Positions 18,802 to 29,454 of a stretch of 64,000 nt of DNA are shown here, piece after piece; positions within the stretch are counted from its first letter, which is position 1, and each line of letters starts with the position of its first letter. The notes under the pieces are model-generated. The model was not told where the DNA came from and did not search any database. It saw nothing but the letters and a program-made list of their open reading frames with translations. Both the position numbers and the translations under genes were made by a program. The stretch comes from an uncultured Lachnospiraceae bacterium (GTDB lineage Bacteria; Bacillota; Clostridia; Lachnospirales; Lachnospiraceae): the NCBI GenBank assembly GCA_900315055.1, contig OMXP01000004.1:1-64000 (forward strand), written 5' to 3'.

Positions 18802-19671
18802 ATGGCAGCTGCCAATATGAAAGCTGTAAAACTCCGGATCAAGAGCGTTCAGAGCACGATGCAGATCACCAAGGCAATGAAGCTGGTCGCAGGATCCAAA
18901 CTGCGGAAGGCAAAGGCAAGGGCCGAGTACAGCAAGCCCTACCTGAACACCCTGGTAAATACGCTGACCGACATCGCAGAGCAGAACACCGATTTCGTCT
19001 CCCCCTACACAAGGGAGGGAGAGAACGAGAAGTGGCTCTACATCGTGATTGCAGGTGACAGAGGACTGGCAGGCGGCTACAACAGCAACCTGTTCCGGTT
19101 CATGGAGTCCGAGACAAAGGACAGGGACTACACCGTCCTGCCGCTTGGCAAGAAGGCCGTCGAGTACTTCAGGCACAAGAACGTGCCGATCCTCACCGAG
19201 GACTTTGCCGAGGTCGGCAAGATCTCGGTGTCGGACTGCTTCGAGATCGCAGATCTCATCTGCGGGGAGTACAAAAAGGGCACGTTCGGCCATGTGTTCC
19301 TGTGCTTTACGGACTTTGTATCGATGCTCTCACAGGTCCCGGTGGCAACGTCCATCCTGCCGCTCTCGGATCTGAAGAAGGAGAAGACAAAGGAGCCGGA
19401 GGGGAAGGCACGCACACTGATCCTGTACGAGCCGGATTCGGAGACCGTGTTCAACACGATCGTGCCGGAGTACCTCGCAGGACTGCTCTACACCTCGGTC
19501 AATGTCTCGGTGGCGTCGGAGCTGGCAGCCCGCAGCAATGCGATGCAGGCCGCAACCGACAACGCGCAGGAGATGATCGATTCCTTAAGCCTCTACTACA
19601 ACAGAGCGCGCCAGGCGTCGATCACGCAGGAGATCACGGAGATTGTGGGCGGTGCCGAAGGCACCCAGTAA
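18802..19671 (+). CDS. atpG: ATP synthase F1 subunit gamma
   Basis: 289 residues. Central shaft: N-terminal coiled coil LRIKSVQSTMQITKAMKLVAGSKLRKAK, the Rossmann-like middle with AGDRGLAGGYNSN, and C-terminal helix with MQAATDNAQEMIDSL and QEITEIVGGAE. AAAGGAGG precedes the ATG. Confidence 0.96.
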   Translation: MAAANMKAVKLRIKSVQSTMQITKAMKLVAGSKLRKAKARAEYSKPYLNTLVNTLTDIAEQNTDFVSPYTREGENEKWLYIVIAGDRGLAGGYNSNLFRFMESETKDRDYTVLPLGKKAVEYFRHKNVPILTEDFAEVGKISVSDCFEIADLICGEYKKGTFGHVFLCFTDFVSMLSQVPVATSILPLSDLKKEKTKEPEGKARTLILYEPDSETVFNTIVPEYLAGLLYTSVNVSVASELAARSNAMQAATDNAQEMIDSLSLYYNRARQASITQEITEIVGGAEGTQ

Positions 19672-19680
19672 TGGAGATAG

Positions 19681-21090
<1,410 letters not shown>

Positions 21091-21117
21091 TCTTAAGGGT
21101 TCGAGGAAGGAGTCCCC

Positions 21118-21540
21118 ATGGCACAAACCTATCATCTGCAGGTCGTCTCGATGGACGGCCTCGAATATGACGGTCAGGTCCAGAAGATCCTTCTGCGCAC
21201 CGTGGCGGGCGACGTCGAGATCCTGGCGCGGCACATCAACTACTGCACCGCGATCGGCATGGGCACCGCCGTGGTCACCGGTGAGAACGGACAGCAGCGC
21301 AGAGCCGCCTGCATCGGCGGCATGCTCTCCGTGATGAACGGAGAGGTGCGCGTTCTGCCGACCACCTGGGAGTGGGCGGACGAGATCGATCTCGAGCGCG
21401 CAAAGAGCGCAAAGGAGCGGGCAGAGGAGCGCCTGAAGGATCAGCAGATCCCGGAGGCAACAAGGGTGCGCCTCGAGGCAAAGCTCTACCGCGCCCTGGT
21501 CCGCATCGGCACCGCGGAGAACAGACAGAACAACGGATAG
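21118..21540 (+). CDS. atpC: ATP synthase F1 subunit epsilon
   Basis: 140 residues: beta-sandwich N-domain and a C-terminal helical hairpin rich in Ala/Lys/Glu (DLERAKSAKERAEERL), the inhibitory arm. The usual EGDFGILPGH segment reads AGDVEILARHINYCTAIG, somewhat diverged. Last gene of the operon; a terminator follows. Confidence 0.93.
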   Translation: MAQTYHLQVVSMDGLEYDGQVQKILLRTVAGDVEILARHINYCTAIGMGTAVVTGENGQQRRAACIGGMLSVMNGEVRVLPTTWEWADEIDLERAKSAKERAEERLKDQQIPEATRVRLEAKLYRALVRIGTAENRQNNG

Positions 21541-21553
21541 ACCAAAGAAGAAC

Positions 21554-21596
21554 AAAAAGACCTGCTGCAGCACATGGCTGTGGCAGGTCTTTTTCT
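21554..21596 (+). terminator. Terminator of the atp operon
   Basis: Stem AAAGACCTGC / GCAGGTCTTT around an inner CAGCACATGGCTG, ending in TTTTT. On the minus strand it can also serve the convergent ABC operon. Confidence 0.9.
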
Positions 21597-21639
21597 ATGC
21601 CCGCACGGGGCGGGACTTTATTGGAGGAGCAGGTTCTGA

Positions 21640-22434
21640 TCAGTGAGAATACACCATCCTGTCGAAGCGGCGGAAGGCGAAGAAGCCAGGCACTGCGATC
21701 CAGACGATGATTCCGGGGATCGTGAGGGCAAGGGGCAGGGACTCCACCTGCACCGTCATCACGGCGCGGAGGGCTTCATTGACCCAGGTCAGCGGATCGA
21801 TCAGGGTTACGACCTGCATGACGGGGAGAGGAGAGAGCTGCTTCCAGGTGTAGAAGATACCGCCGAGGAACACGACGGGCATCAGGAATCCGGGGAACAT
21901 CGCGGCGACCTGGGAGGGCTTTACGATCGTGCCGACCAGGAGCCCCAGTGCTGCGGACAGGAGCGCTGTCAGGATCAGGACGAGGATCAGGAGAAGGACT
22001 CCGTGCGGGGCAAGCTCAAGGCTGATCGAGGATCCCATGAAGATCAGGCTGATCGGCAGGACGATGAGGCCGCCGATGAAGGACTCCAGGACACCGACCG
22101 TCATCTTGGCGATGGTGACGGTCCTTGTGGAGACCGGTGCAAGGAGACGGTCCTCAATCTCTCTGAGGTTGTGGAAGTCCATCGAGGTCGGAACGGCGGT
22201 TCCGTGGATGCCGGTGATGACCATCGACATGCCGACCATGCCGCAGAACATGTGCGTCGGGAAGGACTCGGGCAGGATGCCGACCCTCGGCAGCATGAAG
22301 CCGTAGGTCAGGATCAGGATAAAGGGGAGCATCGCAACGCGGAAGACAAACTCCCAGCGATCTCTCCACTGGACCAGAAGGTCTCTGTGGACCATTGCGA
22401 AAAAGGCGGTTCTTGTTCTCTGTGCTTCAGTCAT
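21640..22434 (-). CDS. ABC-2 type exporter permease
   Basis: 264 residues with about six predicted helices; ABC-2 membrane protein of the daunorubicin-resistance (DrrB/NodJ) type, with the conserved EIEDRLLAPVSTRTVTIAKM region after helix 2. It is the partner of the ATPase gene upstream, two bases away. Substrate is unknown; these pairs export drugs, lipids or polysaccharides. Confidence 0.88.
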   Translation of the reverse strand: MTEAQRTRTAFFAMVHRDLLVQWRDRWEFVFRVAMLPFILILTYGFMLPRVGILPESFPTHMFCGMVGMSMVITGIHGTAVPTSMDFHNLREIEDRLLAPVSTRTVTIAKMTVGVLESFIGGLIVLPISLIFMGSSISLELAPHGVLLLILVLILTALLSAALGLLVGTIVKPSQVAAMFPGFLMPVVFLGGIFYTWKQLSPLPVMQVVTLIDPLTWVNEALRAVMTVQVESLPLALTIPGIIVWIAVPGFFAFRRFDRMVYSH

Positions 22435-22436
22435 TT

Positions 22437-23219
22437 CTATTCCCTCCCGTTTGCGCTTTTTCTGTCATCCACGCCGTCGTGATCCGTCAGTACCAGGAAC
22501 ACGTCGTTGAGTGAATGCGTACCGGTCTTCTCCTCGAGCTCCTGCACGGTTCCCCGTGCGAGGATCGATCCCTGCTTCATGATCGCCACATGGGAGCAGA
22601 AGTGCTCGACCTCTTCCATGTAGTGGGTGGTAAGGAAGATCGTCGTACCGTTCTTGTTCATCTCCAGCATCTCGTCCCAGAGGATCTGCCGGTAGTTCGG
22701 GTCAAGGCCCGTCGTCGGCTCATCGAGGAAGAGGATCTTCGGGTCGTGGAGCATTGCGCGGGCGATCTTCAGGCGCTGCGCCATGCCGCCGGAATAGCTG
22801 CCGACGTAGTCATTGCGTCTTTCCCAGAGACCGAAGCGCTGCAGAAGATCCTCGGATTTTTCTTTGATCTCTGCCTTCGACATCGCAAAGTAGCGGCCGT
22901 GGAAGTAGAGGTTTTCCATCGCGGTAAGTCGCCGTTCCAGGTTGTTGTGCTGGGCGACGACACCGATGTTTCTACGGATTTCCGCGGTGTTCTTCGTCAG
23001 ATCCTGTCCGCCCACCACGATGCGGCCGGCGTCCGGCAGAAGCTGTGTCGTGATCATGCCGATGGTCGTCGACTTGCCCGCGCCGTTGGCGCCGAGGAAC
23101 CCGAACACCTCGCCGCGCTCTACGTTGAATGAAATGCCCTTTACGGCGTTCACGACGCCGTTCTTTGTGTGGAAGGTCTTTGTCAGTCCTTCGACTTCAA
23201 GGATCGAATCCTGTGCCAT
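22437..23219 (-). CDS. ABC exporter ATPase (DrrA-like)
   Basis: 260 residues. Walker A GANGAGKST, signature YSGGMAQRLKIARAM, Walker B ILFLDEPTTGLDP and the H-loop TTHYMEE. Fits the CcmA/DrrA class with a short C-terminal tail. The ribosome site AAAGGAG is part of the right arm of the palindrome at 23230-23258, which implies direct control of this two-gene operon. Confidence 0.92.
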   Translation of the reverse strand: MAQDSILEVEGLTKTFHTKNGVVNAVKGISFNVERGEVFGFLGANGAGKSTTIGMITTQLLPDAGRIVVGGQDLTKNTAEIRRNIGVVAQHNNLERRLTAMENLYFHGRYFAMSKAEIKEKSEDLLQRFGLWERRNDYVGSYSGGMAQRLKIARAMLHDPKILFLDEPTTGLDPNYRQILWDEMLEMNKNGTTIFLTTHYMEEVEHFCSHVAIMKQGSILARGTVQELEEKTGTHSLNDVFLVLTDHDGVDDRKSANGRE

Positions 23220-23229
23220 TTCCTGCTCC

Positions 23230-23258
23230 TTTCAAATACCCCGTAGGGGTATTTGAAA
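23230..23258. promoter_or_regulatory. Palindromic operator resembling CsoR/CstR sites
   Basis: Thirteen-base perfect arms TTTCAAATACCCC / GGGGTATTTGAAA around GTA. The ATACCCC...GGGGTAT core is like operators of the CsoR/CstR (DUF156) family, which respond to Cu(I) or persulfide. It overlaps the ribosome site of the ABC operon on the minus strand and lies between two divergent genes. No CsoR-family gene is in the window. An RNA hairpin hiding the ribosome site is an alternative. Confidence 0.55.
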
Positions 23259-23323
23259 AGCCCTATTTTCAAAATTCTCCGGGGAGCAAATCATGGTAGA
23301 ATGTTTCCCATGGAGTACGACAA

Positions 23324-25906
23324 ATGAAAAACCTGATCTTTCGAATTCTCTATCCGGTTCTGGTCTTTATCGCCGCCGTTTTTGTGCTGGAAGCGGTTTC
23401 CTTCCATGAGGGCGGCAGCACGACGACGGCCATGGCAGCCCCGACGCTGCCGGTGGTCTCCATGGAGACAGAGGACGGAGTCCTGTTCAACCGCATGACC
23501 GGCTATACCTCGGCGAGATCCCTCTCGACCTTCCGCCCGGACTACACCCCGCTCTCAACGGACCGCTCCGGATCCTTTGTTGTGGATCCCAAGGGGCAGA
23601 CCATCACCGGGATCACGATTGAGGTGCGCGACAGCTCCGGAGAGGATCTCATCGAGAACACGGATCTTTCCGATTACACGACAGCCGACGACGGCACGAT
23701 CACGGCATCGTTCACGTTAAAGGATCTCATCAGTCCGGACACGCCCTATCTTCTGGTGATTCTCCTCGACACCGAGGATCAGCAGGATATCCGCTACTAC
23801 ACGAGGGTCTCCTATTCGGAGGACGAGACGATCGCAAAGGACTCAAACCTTCTACTGTACGAGTCCGCCCTGGACTTTGTGACGAAGTTCCATACCTACG
23901 CGGTCGACGGTTCGAACGAGGCCTGGATTACGACCTATATCGAGCCCGATGCGGCAAAGGACAACTCGGACCTGTCCTTTGTGGACATCACCTCGTCCTA
24001 CACGGCGGTGAGCTACGGCAGCATGGACGTCACACAGGTGACTGCCCCGGTGTTCGGTATCCGCGGGTGCACCTCGGATACGTACGTGCTCTACGGCACC
24101 TATACGCTCTCGGCACCGGATTCGAACAACATTACCTGCTACTTCGACTGCACCGAGACCTTCCGCATCCGCGAGGGCTTTGACGGATTCCATCTCATCA
24201 GCTACAGCCGCTCGATGGAAGAGGTCTTTGATCCGCAGAACGCGGACTATCAGGCAAGCAGCGTCCCGCTCGGGATTGCCGATGACAACATGCAGGTGGA
24301 GGCAAGTGAGGATTCCTCCTGTCTTGCTTTCGTGCAGGCGGGGCGCCTCTACAGCGTCATGAGCTCCGACAGCGCGGTGGCAACGATCTATTCCTACGGC
24401 ACTGGTGCCGAGGCGGACTGCCGCATTGAGAATCCGAATCACGGCATCCGCGTTCTGTCGGTGGACAATGACGGCAACGTCGATTTCCTGGTCTACGGCT
24501 ACTTCAACAGCGGGGAGCACGAGGGACAGGTCGGCGTCTCGGCCTGCACCTATTCCGGGGCGCACCACACGATCGAGGAGAAGGTGTTCCTGAACTACGA
24601 GGGCTCCGCCGATGTGCTCGACAAGCAGGTGGAGAATGCGACATATCTCTCGGACGACGGGAGCCTGTATCTTCTGCTTGACGACATTCTCTATGAGATC
24701 TCCCTGAAGAACAGCACCGTAAAGCCCATCGAGGAGGACCTCGAGGCCGGAGAGGGCATCGTCTCCGCCGGCGGGAGGCTCATCGCCTACAAGGAGATGG
24801 GAGAGGACGGGAACCCCACCGGAAACATCATCCTGCTGGATCTTTCGGACCTCTCGAGGCAGACGATCACGGCAGCGGACGGCGAGGAGCTGCTTCCCAT
24901 CGGGTTCATGAACGAGGACCTGATTTACGGCGCTGTCCGGAAATCGGATCTGTCCTCGGATGCGGTCGGCACGATATACACGCCGATGTACGCGATCTAC
25001 ATCGTGGACTCGGATCTCAATACCCTGGAGACGTATCAGAAGGACGGCATCTATGTCTATGAGGCGGTGCTCGAGGACAATCAGATCCAGCTGCACCGGA
25101 TCGTAAAGGCGCAGGACGGCTCGTTCGTGACAACGGACGATGACCAGATCGTAAGCTCCGGGTCGTCCGGCAGCCGCTCCTCCTACCTGCAGAGCGCATC
25201 CTCGGATCTGTTCGGCACGACGCTCACCCTTTACGTGAATGCCTTTGATCCGGACAACTACCGGTTTTTATCGCCCCGGTTTGTGGTGACAAAGAGCGCG
25301 GACTTTAAGGTCAGCGACCTTGCTTCCGGTGTCGAGGGAGAGGATACGGCGGTGCGCTTCTATGTCTACGGCATGGAGGGGTACCTCAGGTCCTACTACG
25401 ATGCATCCTCTGCCGTCCGAAGCGCTGCGTCGGATATGATGGGCGTTGTCGTCGACAAGGCAGGCCGCACGGTCTGGGCGGCAACAAGTGTGGACCGGTG
25501 TCAGATCGACGGCATCGGCGACAGCGTCGATGTGGCGGCAGATGGCAGCACGGTGGCTGCCTGCCTTGATGCGATGCTTCGCTATGAGAACGTCTCCGCC
25601 TCGGTGGCAGATCTCGTCTCCCAGGGCCTTACCACGGGGCAGATCATGGAACAGACCTTGAGCGATGCCGAGGTCCTCGACCTCACCGGTTGTGACATGG
25701 ACGATGTGCTCTACTATCCGAGCGTCGATATTCCGGTGCTTGCGATGACGGGCAGCGATTCCGCGGTCCTCATCATCGGCTACGGCCCGGAGAAGGTGGC
25801 ACTCTATGATCCTTCGACGGGAGATTCAATGACGCTGATGACAAGAGAGGACGCCAAGAGCCTGTTTGCGGGCTACGGCAACCGGTTCCTGTCGTATGTG
25901 AGATAG
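23324..25906 (+). CDS. Large exported protein with C39-like C-terminal domain, function unknown
   Basis: 860 residues. An N-terminal hydrophobic segment (about 5-24) acts as signal or anchor; the rest should be outside. Residues about 50-250 look like beta-rich domains; about 300-700 contains repeated strand-turn patterns with YLSDDGSLYLLLDD and DNDGNVDFLVYGY, suggestive of a beta-propeller. The last 120 residues resemble a peptidase C39-like fold (CLDAMLRYENVS ... IPVLAMTGSDSAVLIIGYG ... VALYDPSTG), but the usual His before the VGY motif is absent, so it is probably inactive. I do not recognise a named family and give no function. Confidence 0.7.
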   Translation: MKNLIFRILYPVLVFIAAVFVLEAVSFHEGGSTTTAMAAPTLPVVSMETEDGVLFNRMTGYTSARSLSTFRPDYTPLSTDRSGSFVVDPKGQTITGITIEVRDSSGEDLIENTDLSDYTTADDGTITASFTLKDLISPDTPYLLVILLDTEDQQDIRYYTRVSYSEDETIAKDSNLLLYESALDFVTKFHTYAVDGSNEAWITTYIEPDAAKDNSDLSFVDITSSYTAVSYGSMDVTQVTAPVFGIRGCTSDTYVLYGTYTLSAPDSNNITCYFDCTETFRIREGFDGFHLISYSRSMEEVFDPQNADYQASSVPLGIADDNMQVEASEDSSCLAFVQAGRLYSVMSSDSAVATIYSYGTGAEADCRIENPNHGIRVLSVDNDGNVDFLVYGYFNSGEHEGQVGVSACTYSGAHHTIEEKVFLNYEGSADVLDKQVENATYLSDDGSLYLLLDDILYEISLKNSTVKPIEEDLEAGEGIVSAGGRLIAYKEMGEDGNPTGNIILLDLSDLSRQTITAADGEELLPIGFMNEDLIYGAVRKSDLSSDAVGTIYTPMYAIYIVDSDLNTLETYQKDGIYVYEAVLEDNQIQLHRIVKAQDGSFVTTDDDQIVSSGSSGSRSSYLQSASSDLFGTTLTLYVNAFDPDNYRFLSPRFVVTKSADFKVSDLASGVEGEDTAVRFYVYGMEGYLRSYYDASSAVRSAASDMMGVVVDKAGRTVWAATSVDRCQIDGIGDSVDVAADGSTVAACLDAMLRYENVSASVADLVSQGLTTGQIMEQTLSDAEVLDLTGCDMDDVLYYPSVDIPVLAMTGSDSAVLIIGYGPEKVALYDPSTGDSMTLMTREDAKSLFAGYGNRFLSYVR

Positions 25907-25940
25907 CAGCGAGCAATCCAAACAGAATATTGGATACAGC

Positions 25941-25977
25941 AATCGCCTCTGGCAGAAATGCAGAGGCGATTTTTTAT
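25941..25977 (+). terminator. Strong hairpin terminator
   Basis: AATCGCCTCTG / CAGAGGCGATT with loop GCAGAAATG, followed by TTTTTT. It ends the transcript of the 860-residue protein. Confidence 0.92.
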
Positions 25978-26106
25978 AGGCTGCGAGAGATGGTCGGAAA
26001 CACCTTCAGGTTTTCGGAGGGCAGAAACGAGGATGGAAAATGCCAAAAAAGGTTGATTCCGCAAGAAAAATCGTAAGATGAAAATTTTCTGTCAAAGAGT
26101 AAATAT

Positions 26107-26203
26107 TTGGACACAAGAAATTGAAAAAAGTAGTATCATGATAAAGAGACAGAATCAGTGCGAGAGTGGCGGTCAGGGCAGTCGGCACCTAACAATTTTA
26201 AGT
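26107..26203 (+). promoter_or_regulatory. Leader and probable promoter of CRISPR array 1
   Basis: TTGGAC (26107-26112), 18 bases, TAGTAT (26131-26136) is a possible promoter in an AT-rich leader. The last 22 bases before the first repeat (26182-26203, from TCGGCACCTAAC to TTTTAAGT) match the leader end of array 2 at 21 of 22 positions. Such leader-proximal conservation directs Cas1-Cas2 integration. Confidence 0.75.
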
Positions 26204-26597
26204 GTCTTCCCCGCGCAAGCGGGGGTGAGCCTATATCACATACATGATATTTGTGCATCCTGCAGTCTTCCCCGCGCAAGCGGGGGTGAGCCTGTTCAGC
26301 GGCTTGCATTGCTCTATACCGTAAGGTCTTCCCCGCGCAAGCGGGGGTGAGCCTATGGGAGAGGGCGCAGAACGAACAGCACTTGCGTCTTCCCCGCGCA
26401 AGCGGGGGTGAGCCTCACAATGGTGACGCGAGTTGGTTCACCGCTTCGTCTTCCCCGCGCAAGCGGGGGTGAGCCTCATGCCATTCCGTGCAGATGTAGG
26501 ATGCCCAGGTCTTCCCCGCGCAAGCGGGGGTGAGCCTCAATGTTTGCAACCTTGCATTCCTGAACATCCGTCTTCCCCGCGCAAGCGGGGGTGAGCC
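26204..26597 (+). CRISPR. Type I-E CRISPR array 1: 7 repeats, 6 spacers
   Basis: The 28-base repeat runs from GTCTTCCCCGCG through GCAAGCGGGG to GTGAGCC, with the palindrome CCCCGC-GCAA-GCGGGG that forms the Cas6e hairpin. Repeats start every 61 bases, giving 33-base spacers; all seven copies look identical. All six spacers begin with T. The array reads toward cas3, and its leader lies on the left. Confidence 0.98.
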
Positions 26598-26742
26598 GGA
26601 CCTCTTCGGGGCCCGAGAAAAGAAACCGGGGATTGCCCTGCATTAGCGGTAGTTGGGTGGCGGCTTATGAAGGCAAGAGGCGTTTCTGCATTGAGAGGGG
26701 TTTGCTCGTTTTGCGTGGCCGACAGGCACTGGAGGAGAGAGT

Positions 26743-29454
26743 ATGCAGCAGGTTTCGGAACAATTTCAGGCGATGTGTGCCAAGAGCTGCAGAGAAACTC
26801 CGTCCTTCTATCTGCCTCTCTGGTGCCATCTCCTGGATACTGCATCGATGGCAGAACTTCTTTTTGCCCACTGGATTCCGGCCTCCGTTACTCATGCTGA
26901 TTCCTGCCTGTCAGAGCAGGACTTTGTCCGGACCACGGAATTTCTCTGTCTTGTGCATGACATTGGCAAGGCAACGCCTGTTTTTCAGTCCCGCATTTCC
27001 GACCATGTGGACGGGCAGAAAGAACGACTTGACTCTGTTGGAGTGGAACTGCCTGCAGGGTTTCGCACACCGCAGGCGACGCCTCATACGATTGCCGGGG
27101 AGATTATTCTGAATGATCTCCACTGTCCCTGCGGTCTGTCTTCCGTTGTCGGTGCACACCATGGCAGACCGCAGGGATATGAAAAGCTGACGACGCTGGA
27201 GGGGACACCCTGGAAAGAAAACTTCTATGAGGAACAGCCTTCGCTGTGGAGAGGACTCTGGAAGGAGTGGTTTGCCTTTGCACTCCATCGTTACGGTTTT
27301 GAACAGGCCTCAGATCTGCCGGTTGTGCAGCAGTCGACCCTGATCCTGATGACGGGGATCGTGATCGTCTCAGATTGGATTGCAAGTAATCAGGAACTGT
27401 TTCCTCTGATTTCAACTTGGAAAGCTGAGAAACTGCTGGATCCTGAGGCGAGAGCCGAACAGGCATGGAAGGAACTGCATTTCCCGGAGCGGTTGAAATC
27501 CGGTTCCATAGTCATGGGTGATTCGGATTTCCGGAGGAAGTTCGGTTTTCTTCCCAATGAACTGCAGAGGGAGGTGCTGCACATCTGCAACACCGAACAG
27601 CCGGATCTTCTGATTATTGAGGCACAGATGGGTGTCGGTAAGACTGAAGCGGCACTGTCGGCGGCAGAAACGATGGGAAACTTCCATCAGGACAGCGGAC
27701 TGTACTTTGGCCTTCCGTCTCAGGCAACAGCGGACGGCCTGTATCCGAGAGTGCGAAGCTTTACAGAGGATCTCTCACAGCATGGCTCGCATACCATGGA
27801 TCTGATGCACGGAAACGCCGCCCTGAACCGGGAATACACATCCCTGTTTCAGACAGGAGCATCTTCCGTTGCAGAGGACATGCCGGATGCTGGTGTCTAT
27901 ATCAATGCCTGGTTTGATCAGGCAAAGACGGGGCTTCTGGCAGATTTCGTAGTCGGGACTGTCGATCAGATGCTGATGGCATCGGTTCGAACCTCTCATG
28001 TGATGCTTCGGATCCTGGGACTTTGCGGCAAGGCTGTTGTTGTCGATGAGTGCCACGCTTACGACGCCTATATGAACTACTACCTGGATCATGTGCTCAC
28101 CTGGCTGGGACATTACAGAGTGCCGGTGATTCTGTTGTCTGCAACACTTCCTTCCATAAGGCGTCGGGAACTTCTGACCGCGTATGAGAAGGGGGTCTGC
28201 CTAGAACAGAAGACGGAAAAACCGCACTTCCCGGAGGAGACAAAGATCGGGTATCCGCTTCTTACCTGGTCGCGGGGAACGCAGGTTCTTCAAAAGCGTA
28301 TGGAAATCCCGGAGAGTGTCACAGCAGTCACGATGGAAAAGCTGGCGGAAGAACAGCTTGTCCCCCGCCTGAAGGAGGCACTGGACGAGGGCGGCTGCGC
28401 CGGCATTATTGTCAACACGGTCCGGAAGGCACAGGAGATCAGCCAGCTGGTTCAGAACGAATTTCCGAACTTTGATGTGATCCTTACGCACTCTGCCTTT
28501 ACCCGTGAAGACCGGGCACGGATCGAACAGAACCTGCTGAAACGGATCGGCAAAAAGTCGGGTGTGCGGGACCGGAATCATTTGATCGTTATCGGAACTC
28601 AGGTGCTGGAGCAGTCGCTGGACATTGACTTCGATTTTCTGATCACACAGATCTGTCCCATGGACCTTCTGCTTCAGAGAATCGGGAGAGAACACCGCCA
28701 TCAGCGTGTCCGGCCGCAGAAGCTGAAGGAAGCCCGCTGCGCTGTACTTGATGCCGACGATGGAACAAGGGCGGTCTACGGGGACTGGTTGCTGATGCAG
28801 ACGAGGGAAGAGCTGGATCATCTGAAGGATCAGCAGATCCGGATTCCGACGATGATCCCGGGACTTGTAGAAAGCGTTTACCGGGAACCGGAAGAGGAAA
28901 CACTGCCCGAAGAGGCCAGGGAGTACTGGCATATATATCGCAGTCAGATAGAAGAGAAGAAGGCACGGGCACAGGCCTTCTGTATGCCGGTACCCCGGCG
29001 GCTGAATCCAGGCAGGCCGGAGCGAAGCACTCTGGACGGTCTTCTGGAGAGCCTGCCGGATACCGATTCGCAGCAGGCACAGGCAGTGGTCCGTGACGTT
29101 GCTCCGTCACTGGAAGTGATTGTTCTGAAGAGTGCACAGGACGACATGGTGTGTACGGTCTCAGGAGAGCCGGCATACTTTTCACGTCTGAATCCTCTGC
29201 AGGACGAGGAACTCGAGAGCGTACTTCTGCAGACGGTAAAACTCCCGTCCGTGTTTACACGAAGGTGGGGGCAGACAATGACGGAACTGAACGATCGCGC
29301 ATTTGATGCATGGAGAGAGGGCAACAGTGCCTTCCGGTACAGGCATTTCCTTCTGCTTGATGCTGATGGCAGGGGAAGGCTTCTGAGCTATGACATCATG
29401 TACAGCAGTAAAAACGGCTTCTGCTATCGAAGGGAGGAAACAGAGCATGAGTGA
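26743..29454 (+). CDS. cas3: CRISPR type I-E helicase-nuclease Cas3
   Basis: 903 residues, full length. It unwinds and degrades DNA marked by Cascade. N-terminal HD nuclease with H72-D73 (CLVHDIGKATP) and later GAHHGRPQG; SF2 helicase with Walker A MGVGKTEAAL, DECH box VVVDECHAYD, motif III LSATLPS, and motif VI QRIGREHRH. GGAGGAGAG lies three bases before the ATG. First gene of the eight-gene cas operon; its end overlaps cas8e by eight bases. Confidence 0.97.
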   Translation: MQQVSEQFQAMCAKSCRETPSFYLPLWCHLLDTASMAELLFAHWIPASVTHADSCLSEQDFVRTTEFLCLVHDIGKATPVFQSRISDHVDGQKERLDSVGVELPAGFRTPQATPHTIAGEIILNDLHCPCGLSSVVGAHHGRPQGYEKLTTLEGTPWKENFYEEQPSLWRGLWKEWFAFALHRYGFEQASDLPVVQQSTLILMTGIVIVSDWIASNQELFPLISTWKAEKLLDPEARAEQAWKELHFPERLKSGSIVMGDSDFRRKFGFLPNELQREVLHICNTEQPDLLIIEAQMGVGKTEAALSAAETMGNFHQDSGLYFGLPSQATADGLYPRVRSFTEDLSQHGSHTMDLMHGNAALNREYTSLFQTGASSVAEDMPDAGVYINAWFDQAKTGLLADFVVGTVDQMLMASVRTSHVMLRILGLCGKAVVVDECHAYDAYMNYYLDHVLTWLGHYRVPVILLSATLPSIRRRELLTAYEKGVCLEQKTEKPHFPEETKIGYPLLTWSRGTQVLQKRMEIPESVTAVTMEKLAEEQLVPRLKEALDEGGCAGIIVNTVRKAQEISQLVQNEFPNFDVILTHSAFTREDRARIEQNLLKRIGKKSGVRDRNHLIVIGTQVLEQSLDIDFDFLITQICPMDLLLQRIGREHRHQRVRPQKLKEARCAVLDADDGTRAVYGDWLLMQTREELDHLKDQQIRIPTMIPGLVESVYREPEEETLPEEAREYWHIYRSQIEEKKARAQAFCMPVPRRLNPGRPERSTLDGLLESLPDTDSQQAQAVVRDVAPSLEVIVLKSAQDDMVCTVSGEPAYFSRLNPLQDEELESVLLQTVKLPSVFTRRWGQTMTELNDRAFDAWREGNSAFRYRHFLLLDADGRGRLLSYDIMYSSKNGFCYRREETEHE

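Noticed and set aside
26591-27112. 173-residue frame overlapping the start of cas3
   Set aside because: It overlaps the HD domain of Cas3 out of frame and has no ribosome site.
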